Origin: Bacilli bacterium
GTDB lineage: Bacteria; Bacillota_I; Bacilli_A; RF39; UBA660
Assembly: GCA_028698535.1 (NCBI GenBank)
Contig: JAQVDA010000025.1
Coordinates: 1-8,741 of the forward strand
Direction of reading: 5' to 3'
Length of the DNA stretch: 8,741 nt
Under the pieces are notes generated by a model that searched no databases, was not told where the DNA came from, and worked only from the letters and a program-made list of their open reading frames with translations. The translations under genes and the position numbers were made by a program. Of the stretch, positions 1 through 4,722 are shown piece by piece (the first letter of the stretch is position 1; the number at the start of each line of letters is the position of its first letter).

Positions 1-1161
1 GAAATTGTTGGTCATCGACGTACTTATGTGGGGGCTAGCCCGGGGCGCATTATTCAAGCGATGAAGAAGGCCAAAGTTTCTAATCCGGTATTTTTAATTG
101 ATGAGATTGACAAGATGAGTAAGAGTTACCGGGGTGATCCCGCTAGTAGTTTACTGGAGGTCTTAGATCCAGAACAAAATCAGTTCTTTGCTGATCATTA
201 TATTGAAGTTGAATATGATTTATCAAAAGTTTTATTTATTGCTACTGCCAACTATCTACATGATATTCCCGAAGCTCTAAGAGACCGTTTAGAGATTGTG
301 GAGTTATCAGGTTATACTGAATATGAAAAATTAGATATTGCTAAAAAACATCTACTTCCAAAACAGCTAGAAGAACATGGTTTAGATAAAGTTAAAATTA
401 CTCTAGATGATGAGGCTATTTTAACTATTATTAGAAATTATACTAAAGAAGCTGGGGTACGTGAGTTAGAACGTCTAATCGCGACTGTTTTAAGGAAAAT
501 TGTTACTAAACTAGTGGCGAAAGAACCAAAATCAAAGTTAGAATTTGCAATTAAAAATAAAGACGTCACGAAGTATTTAGGAAAGGAAAAATATCTTCCT
601 AATGACCAGGATGTTGGTGATAAAGTAGGGGTAGTTAATGGTCTTGCGTATACTTATTTTGGTGGCGATATTTTACCAATTGAGGTTACCTTCTTTAAAG
701 GTAAGGGTGATTTGGTCTTAACTGGTTCTTTAGGTGAGGTAATGAAAGAGAGCGCACGAATTGCGTTAAGTTATATTAAATCACATGCTGACGAATTAGG
801 AATTGAAGCCAAAAAGATTAGTCAAAATGATATTCATATTCATGTTCCAGAAGGAGCCATTCCGAAAGATGGACCTAGTGCTGGTATTACCTTAACCACT
901 GCTTTAATTAGTGCTTTTAAGAATATGCCTATTAATCATACCATTGGAATGACTGGCGAAATGACTTTACGTGGGTCAGTTCTGCGTATTGGTGGGTTAA
1001 AGGAAAAAGCCATTGGGGCACATCGTAATGGTTTAAAAATAATCATAATTCCGCGTGGAAACGAACGGGATTTAGATGAGATTCCTAAGGAAATTAGAGA
1101 AGAATTAAGTTTTATCTCCGTCAAAAAGTATGAAGAGGTATTAGATATCGTTAATCAGTAA
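1..1161 (+). CDS. lon: ATP-dependent protease Lon (LonA), C-terminal half, 5' end cut by window edge
   Basis: Lon is a cytoplasmic homo-oligomeric AAA+ serine protease that unfolds and degrades damaged and regulatory proteins. The frame is open from base 1, so the gene starts upstream; 386 residues are visible of roughly 770-800 usual for the family. Using window codon numbers: the fragment opens in the AAA+ module just after the missing Walker A, with GHRRTYVGASPGR (5-16), then Walker B FLIDEID (31-37), sensor 1 at ATAN (81-84), an arginine-finger region ALRDRLE (92-98) and sensor 2 GVRELER (152-158). The protease domain has the catalytic serine in PKDGPSAG (Ser293) and the lysine motif GGLKEKAIGAHR (Lys in 334-336). 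No key residue is missing in the visible part. The gene ends in tandem TAA stops at 1159-1164 and is followed by a terminator. Arg codons are mainly CGN (13 of 17), unlike valS downstream. Identification is very secure; the N-terminal domain cannot be assessed. Confidence 0.98.
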   Translation, partial: EIVGHRRTYVGASPGRIIQAMKKAKVSNPVFLIDEIDKMSKSYRGDPASSLLEVLDPEQNQFFADHYIEVEYDLSKVLFIATANYLHDIPEALRDRLEIVELSGYTEYEKLDIAKKHLLPKQLEEHGLDKVKITLDDEAILTIIRNYTKEAGVRELERLIATVLRKIVTKLVAKEPKSKLEFAIKNKDVTKYLGKEKYLPNDQDVGDKVGVVNGLAYTYFGGDILPIEVTFFKGKGDLVLTGSLGEVMKESARIALSYIKSHADELGIEAKKISQNDIHIHVPEGAIPKDGPSAGITLTTALISAFKNMPINHTIGMTGEMTLRGSVLRIGGLKEKAIGAHRNGLKIIIIPRGNERDLDEIPKEIREELSFISVKKYEEVLDIVNQ

Positions 1162-1194
1162 TAAGATAATACTCTTCTTTTGAAAATAATATTT

Positions 1195-1218
1195 AAGATC
1201 ACAATCGTGATCTTTTTT
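1195..1218 (+). terminator. Rho-independent terminator of lon
   Basis: AAGATCAC (1195-1202) and GTGATCTT (1207-1214) form a perfect 8-bp stem with a 4-base loop AATC. A run of six T (1213-1218) overlaps the end of the stem. It starts 33 bases after the lon stop and separates lon transcription from the spoVID-like operon. Confidence 0.9.
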
Positions 1219-1221
1219 GTA

Positions 1222-1251
1222 TTCATAATTGGTTTTTTTTAATCATATATT
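1222..1251 (+). promoter_or_regulatory. Possible sigma-E (mother-cell sporulation) promoter
   Basis: TTCATAAT (1222-1229), a 14-base gap, then CATATATT (1244-1251) resembles the Bacillus sigma-E pattern (about GTCATATT, 13-15 bases, CATACANT), with about six of eight matches in each box. It lies between the lon terminator and the spoVID-like gene; predicted transcription would begin near 1258, about 20 bases before the start codon. B. subtilis spoVID is sigma-E dependent, so position and family agree. AT-rich DNA yields such matches by chance, so this is only suggestive. Confidence 0.45.
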
Positions 1252-1278
1252 TAACTGAAGAAGTGAAAGGAGATTATT

Positions 1279-2025
1279 ATGAAACAAATTATACCTTTTA
1301 AAAAAGACCTTGTTTTTGATTCTTTTATTAGTGAAATAACCAGTATATCGTTGGAGCATACTCTCCATTTAGCAGATGGTATAGTGACGGGGGAATTTAT
1401 TATTGGTGGTCAATATAAAATTAGTGATGTTAGTATTACCCCAACCGATTTTTATTTTAGTGTTCCTTTTGATATTGCGGTTGATGATGATTATGATTTA
1501 ACGTCTGTTAAAATAGATATTGAAGATTTTTATTATGAAATTATTAAAGATAACACCTTGCAAATTAATATTGAGGTTGGCATTGATGGATTAAAGGCTA
1601 AAGAAGTTAAAACACCAGAGTCAGTAATTGAAGAAGTAGAAACCTTAAAAATACCTAAAGAGAGTGGTACTGAGGAGGATAGGTTAATTAATGATGTAGA
1701 GGGTGAGATAATAAAAGAAGCAGAAGGTAATCGCGAGGTGGAAGGTGAGAGTATCGCCGTTGAAACCGATGAAACATTTAAAAGAGGTAGTGAGCAAGAC
1801 TCGGTAATAACAAAGGAACAAATCAGAACTGTTTTTGATTCTTTTGATGATAGTGCGGAAACATTTGCTACTTATTTTGTCTATATAGTAAGAGAAAATG
1901 ATACTTTAGAAGCCATTTTACAAAAATATAATGTTACCAAGGAAGCTTTAGGTGATTATAATGATTTAGAAGACATTAAAATTGGTACCAAGTTAATTAT
2001 TCCCGCGTCGACTAATTATGAATAA
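1279..2025 (+). CDS. spoVID: SpoVID/SipL-like spore coat morphogenetic protein with C-terminal LysM
   Basis: Predicted spore coat morphogenesis protein acting in the mother cell at the forespore surface. In B. subtilis and Clostridioides difficile, SpoVID/SipL partners the SpoIVA basement layer and promotes coat encasement. The 248-residue protein has a beta-rich N-terminal domain (about 1-105, including HLADGIVTGEFIIGGQYK) like the SpoVID/SipL N-terminus, a Glu/Asp-rich low-complexity linker (about 107-190), and one LysM domain (201-242: YIVRENDTLEAILQKYNVT ... IGTKLIIP). There is no signal peptide or membrane helix, as expected for a mother-cell protein. It is less than half the length of B. 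subtilis SpoVID (about 575), mostly by shortening of the acidic linker. The start is set by AAAGGAG at 1266-1272, 6 bases before ATG. It overlaps the ysxE-like gene by 8 bases, matching the spoVID-ysxE pair in Bacillus; this neighbour is strong support, since LysM alone would be unspecific. A SafA-like LysM protein is less likely because LysM is C-terminal here. Confidence 0.82.
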   Translation: MKQIIPFKKDLVFDSFISEITSISLEHTLHLADGIVTGEFIIGGQYKISDVSITPTDFYFSVPFDIAVDDDYDLTSVKIDIEDFYYEIIKDNTLQINIEVGIDGLKAKEVKTPESVIEEVETLKIPKESGTEEDRLINDVEGEIIKEAEGNREVEGESIAVETDETFKRGSEQDSVITKEQIRTVFDSFDDSAETFATYFVYIVRENDTLEAILQKYNVTKEALGDYNDLEDIKIGTKLIIPASTNYE

Positions 2026-2914
2026 TATTAAAGATATTGTTAATCGCTACGCCCTTTGTCCTAAAAGTTATACTATTAAAGGTGACGTAATTGTAATTGA
2101 GACTGAAGAAGGGCGTTTTGTTTTTAAATTAAATAATGGTAAGAATCTAGGTAAATTATATGATTATTTACGGTCAAGAAGTTTTTATCATTTTCAACCT
2201 TTAGTCAATATGGATGAGCGTTATAGTATTCATGATTATGTTGAAGAGGTGGAAATGCCAACGGAGCAAAAAGCTTTAGATTTAATGTTGGTCCTTAGTT
2301 CTCTACATAATAAAACCACTTATTATCAAGAGGTTACCTTTGATGATTATAAAAAAATATATGAAGAATTAACGGAGCAGATTAAAGATTATTATGATTA
2401 TTATCATTATTTAATTGAAGAGATTGAAACTAAAGTTTATATGAGCCCCGCCCAATATCTATTAGCTCGTAATATTAATAAAATATATGGGTCGTTAAGT
2501 TTTTGTCAACATGAACTTAATTATTGGTATGATTTAATTAAGGATAAAAAAAAACAACGAGTCGTTATTTTGCATAATAATTTAGAGATAGACCATCTTT
2601 TGCATGATGATAAAATGTATTTAATTAGTTGGGATCATTATCAAATAGGGATGCCTATTTATGATTTATACTATTTCTATCAAAAACATTATCATGAATT
2701 AGCGTTTTATGAACTGTTTAAGGCTTATGAAAGTAAATATCCGTTATTAGAGGAGGAACGGAAGTTATTATTTATTTTGTTAGCTCTGCCTGGTAAGGCC
2801 GCCTTTAATAATAATCAATTTTTAAATTGTCAAACGGTTAGTAAGCGTTTGGAATATATTTATAAAACGGAAAAGTTAATCTTAGATTATAATACGACAG
2901 ATAAAGTAGAATAA
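2018..2914 (+). CDS. ysxE: YsxE/CotS-family spore coat kinase-like protein, probable pseudokinase
   Basis: Member of the spore coat CotS/YsxE group, which has the aminoglycoside phosphotransferase/choline kinase fold. The 298-residue length fits the family. The N-lobe carries a beta-3-like lysine (RFVFKLN, Lys37). The C-lobe has VVILHNNLEIDHLL (182-195) and LISWDHYQIGMPIYDLYYFY (202-221), which align with the catalytic loop (HGDLHPGN) and metal-binding DFD/DFE segment of active relatives. Here the loop aspartate is Asn188, the metal-binding asparagine is His193 and the DFD aspartate is Ser204, so phosphotransfer looks lost and a structural or scaffold role is more likely. A Tyr-rich stretch lies around 124-131. 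The start ATG overlaps the end of the spoVID-like gene and has no clear Shine-Dalgarno sequence, so translation is probably coupled to it. The last 33 bases overlap a convergent minus-strand gene. Family assignment rests on the fold motifs plus the spoVID neighbour; exact function is unknown. Confidence 0.75.
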   Translation: MNNIKDIVNRYALCPKSYTIKGDVIVIETEEGRFVFKLNNGKNLGKLYDYLRSRSFYHFQPLVNMDERYSIHDYVEEVEMPTEQKALDLMLVLSSLHNKTTYYQEVTFDDYKKIYEELTEQIKDYYDYYHYLIEEIETKVYMSPAQYLLARNINKIYGSLSFCQHELNYWYDLIKDKKKQRVVILHNNLEIDHLLHDDKMYLISWDHYQIGMPIYDLYYFYQKHYHELAFYELFKAYESKYPLLEEERKLLFILLALPGKAAFNNNQFLNCQTVSKRLEYIYKTEKLILDYNTTDKVE

Positions 2915-3097
2915 AAGACATAATTCAATAAATAATAAAACGGAATTAGCTGATGACCAAATAATAATATTAATAAAAGCTTGATAAGTAACAATAATCA
3001 TTAAAAAACCAATACAAATAATATTAAAGAAACTATATCTTCTTCTAAGGCGACAAGCCTCGCAAAGGCAAAAGAAACCGTGTTTATGAAATTTCAT
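2882..3097 (-). CDS. Small two-helix membrane protein with N-terminal Cys/His cluster, unknown function
   Basis: This 71-residue protein belongs to no family I recognise. Its N-terminus is HKHGFFCLCEACRLRRR (4-20), with His4, His6, Cys10, Cys12 and Cys15 close together, a possible metal site or redox cluster. A basic patch follows, then two hydrophobic segments (about 23-46 and 52-71) that look like transmembrane helices joined by a short WSSANS turn. By the positive-inside rule the Cys-rich end should be cytoplasmic. It is supported as a real gene by AGGTGATC (plus 3101-3108) 3 bases before its ATG, an excellent match to the 16S anti-Shine-Dalgarno, and by filling an otherwise empty gap. Its 3' end overlaps the end of ysxE convergently by 33 bases, and it diverges from the deacetylase across 3098-3187. 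I could not find a convincing promoter for it. Chance ORF is the main alternative. Confidence 0.6.
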   Translation of the reverse strand: MKFHKHGFFCLCEACRLRRRYSFFNIICIGFLMIIVTYQAFINIIIWSSANSVLLFIELCLLFYFICRIII

Positions 3098-3100
3098 TTA

Positions 3101-3108
3101 GATCACCT
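3101..3108 (-). promoter_or_regulatory. Strong ribosome binding site of the minus-strand small gene
   Basis: Read on the minus strand this is AGGTGATC, followed by TAA and then ATG (start at 3097). It matches the 3' part of the canonical AAAGGAGGTGATC sequence over eight bases at suitable spacing, and is the main evidence that the small minus-strand ORF is translated. Confidence 0.65.
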
Positions 3109-3140
3109 GTTATAAGTTATTCGCATTAATAGAATGTGTT

Positions 3141-3177
3141 TATAATAAATAAAAGTTTTAGTATGTTATAATATAAT
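3141..3177 (+). promoter_or_regulatory. Promoter region of the deacetylase with three TATAAT boxes
   Basis: Three exact TATAAT hexamers occur at 3141-3146, 3167-3172 and 3172-3177. The second is an extended -10 (TGTTATAAT, 3164-3172) but would place the transcript start near 3179, at the ribosome binding site itself. The first leaves a leader of about 35 bases and has only a weak -35 (TTCGCA, 3120-3125, 15-base spacer). Which one is used cannot be decided from sequence. The region is shared with the divergent small gene. Confidence 0.55.
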
Positions 3178-3187
3178 CGGTGATAGT

Positions 3188-4435
3188 ATGGTAATGAAAA
3201 AAAACGTAAAGAAAATTATGCGATTAATACTGTTTTTTTTCTTACTTGTTTTTATTTTTTTTCTAATTAATAATTATATTAAAAAAGAAGCCGATGATTT
3301 GTTTATGGTTGATTTAACTAATTATTCGCTTTCGGAAGTAAAGAATTATGCTAAGCGTTATGAACTAAAATTAAAGATTAATTATACATATAGTAAAATA
3401 GATAAAGATAAGATAATAAGCCAAAATATTAAACCTAAAGCCAAATTTGCCCGTGGCGATTATTTAGAAGTAACGGTAGTAAAAGAAATAGATGATAAAC
3501 TATGGGCAAAATACCAGGTTAATGAATTAGGTATGGTTCCGATTATGATGTATCATGGCATTTTTAATTTAAATAATAGTGATGTTGTTTATACCGGTGG
3601 AAATGTCGATAGTGATGGTTATAATCGCACCACGGAGGCTTTTATTAATGATTTAGAGATGTTTTATCAAAATGATTATCGTATGATTAGATTAAATGAT
3701 TATATTAATAGTGAAATAGATGTACCATTAGGTACCAGCCCTATTATTTTAACCTTTGATGATGGGGCTCGCAATAATATTAATGTTTTAGGATATGATA
3801 AAAAGGGGAACTTAATTATTGATCCGAATTCGGCGGTGGGCATTTTAGAACATTTCAAAAAGAAGTACCCTGATTTTCAAGTCACGGCCACTTTCTTTTT
3901 AAACGCTGGGTTATTTAATCAACCCCAATATAACGAAGATATTTTAAAATGGCTTATTAAGAATGGTTACGATATTGGAAACCACACTAAAAATCATGAT
4001 AATTTATCTAAAATGACCAAAGATGAAGTAATGATGAGTATTGGTTATATGTATCAATTGTTTGAAGAGATAATTCCTAATCAGTATGTTAATATTATTT
4101 CTTTGCCTTTTGGATTACCAGATAGTAAGAATCATCAGCATTTCCCTTATATCTTAGGCGGAACTTATCATAATACTGAGTATCAGAATCTAACGGCGTT
4201 AAGAGTTGGTTGGGATGCCGATTATTCCCCATATCATCAAGCTTTTGATTGTACTTACCTTAAACGAATAAGAGCTTGGGATAATAATGGAGTTGATTTT
4301 GATATAGAGATGGTATTTAATAATTTAAAACAGACACGTTATATATCTTCGGGTTTAAAGGATGTCATTGTTATTCCAAAAGAAAAAAGCCCTAATTTAG
4401 CGTCTGATTTAAATATGGAAGTTATTGAATATTAA
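3188..4435 (+). CDS. Membrane-anchored PASTA-NodB polysaccharide deacetylase
   Basis: Predicted extracytoplasmic carbohydrate deacetylase (NodB/CE4 fold) acting on cell-wall glycan, possibly peptidoglycan. The 415-residue protein has a short basic N-terminus and one membrane helix (about 11-29, mostly L/F/I) with no clear cleavage site, so it is probably a type II anchor. Residues about 40-100 form a PASTA-like domain (YSLSEVKNYAKRYEL ... GDYLEVTVVK), a module that binds muropeptides or beta-lactams in other proteins. The catalytic domain begins at MVPIMMYHGIF (116-126); motif 1 is TFDDG (189-193, Asp191/Asp192) and motif 2 GNHTKNH (264-270, metal ligands His266 and His270). Motif 3 is SLPFG (305-309) instead of the usual RxPxG, so its arginine is replaced by Leu306 or Ser305. 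GGTGAT at 3179-3184 aligns with ATG 3188; ATG 3194 is a possible alternative. It lies between spore genes and valS, so a role in spore or vegetative wall remodelling cannot be told apart. Confidence 0.88.
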   Translation: MVMKKNVKKIMRLILFFFLLVFIFFLINNYIKKEADDLFMVDLTNYSLSEVKNYAKRYELKLKINYTYSKIDKDKIISQNIKPKAKFARGDYLEVTVVKEIDDKLWAKYQVNELGMVPIMMYHGIFNLNNSDVVYTGGNVDSDGYNRTTEAFINDLEMFYQNDYRMIRLNDYINSEIDVPLGTSPIILTFDDGARNNINVLGYDKKGNLIIDPNSAVGILEHFKKKYPDFQVTATFFLNAGLFNQPQYNEDILKWLIKNGYDIGNHTKNHDNLSKMTKDEVMMSIGYMYQLFEEIIPNQYVNIISLPFGLPDSKNHQHFPYILGGTYHNTEYQNLTALRVGWDADYSPYHQAFDCTYLKRIRAWDNNGVDFDIEMVFNNLKQTRYISSGLKDVIVIPKEKSPNLASDLNMEVIEY

Positions 4436-4436
4436 C

Positions 4437-4465
4437 TTGCAAATAATTAGTTAGTGCGATATAAT
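4437..4465 (+). promoter_or_regulatory. Sigma-A promoter of the T-box/valS unit
   Basis: TTGCAA (4437-4442) and a perfect TATAAT (4460-4465) are separated by exactly 17 bases. Transcription would start near 4472, about 12 bases before T-box Stem I. The -35 begins one base after the stop codon of the deacetylase, so valS has its own promoter although no terminator separates the genes. Confidence 0.85.
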
Positions 4466-4483
4466 TTAATTATTAAAATATTA

Positions 4484-4699
4484 AAAAAGCTGTGAACAAG
4501 AGGAGTAATTAATTTTTATAATAGGGAATTAGTGGGTAGTGGAAACTAATTAAAAATTATTTGCTAGTCGCTTGGGAGCTTTATATCTGAATAAAGTAAG
4601 ATATAACGCAGAAGCGTTAAAATGTTGAGGGCATAATGTAAAAATATTATGAACTAAGGTGGTACCGCGATAAAACGTCCTTAGAGAGGATGTTTTTTT
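4484..4699 (+). promoter_or_regulatory. T-box riboswitch leader, valine specific (GUC specifier)
   Basis: A tRNA-sensing leader: uncharged tRNA-Val should stabilise the antiterminator and allow valS transcription. Stem I has base AAAGCT (4486-4491)/AGCTTT (4577-4582), then CAAG (4497-4500)/CTTG (4571-4574), upper stem AATTTTTA (4511-4518)/TAAAAATT (4551-4558) and distal stem ATTAGT (4528-4533)/ACTAAT (4545-4550). AGTA (4504-4507) and distal AGGGA and GTGGAAA elements fit the family. The specifier is probably GTC (4567-4569), a Val codon followed by a purine. Hairpins follow at 4583-4604, 4605-4618 and 4632-4651. The T-box core TGGTACCGCG (4660-4669) has the UGGU bulge that would pair with the ACCA end of tRNA. 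The antiterminator pairs CTAAGG (4654-4659) with CCTTAG (4679-4684) and GCG (4667-4669) with CGT (4676-4678). Stem I details and the specifier are hand-folded; the T-box itself is very secure. Confidence 0.95.
4675..4699 (+). terminator. Regulated intrinsic terminator of the T-box
   Basis: ACGTCCT (4675-4681) and AGGATGT (4687-4693) form a 7-bp stem (one G-U) with loop TAGAG, followed by seven T (4693-4699); A-T pairs may extend the base. The 5' arm is shared with the antiterminator half CCTTAG (4679-4684), so the two folds exclude each other. This is the off state when tRNA-Val is charged. Confidence 0.93.
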
Positions 4700-4722
4700 A
4701 TTATATTGAAGGAGGATTAGCG

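Noticed and set aside
33..50. GC-rich patch with CCCGGGGC in otherwise AT-rich DNA
   Set aside because: It encodes the conserved Lon GASPGR segment in frame, so it needs no separate explanation.
936..1124. Minus-strand ORF of 62 codons inside lon
   Set aside because: It lies opposite the highly conserved Lon protease domain and has no family resemblance; it is a shadow of the real frame.
2380..2412. Short tandem-like GATTATTAT repeats
   Set aside because: They encode a Tyr/Asp-rich stretch of the YsxE-like protein in frame and are too short and imperfect to call a repeat element.
3098..3187. Sigma-G/F-like CATACTA on the minus strand (3160-3166) as a promoter for the small gene
   Set aside because: No matching -35 is found at proper spacing on that strand, so the hexamer match is probably chance in AT-rich DNA.
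4690..4722. Upstream in-frame ATG that would add 11 residues to ValS
   Set aside because: It lies within the 3' arm of the T-box terminator and has no suitably placed ribosome binding site, while ATG 4723 follows GAAGGAGG at ideal spacing and begins like other ValS proteins.
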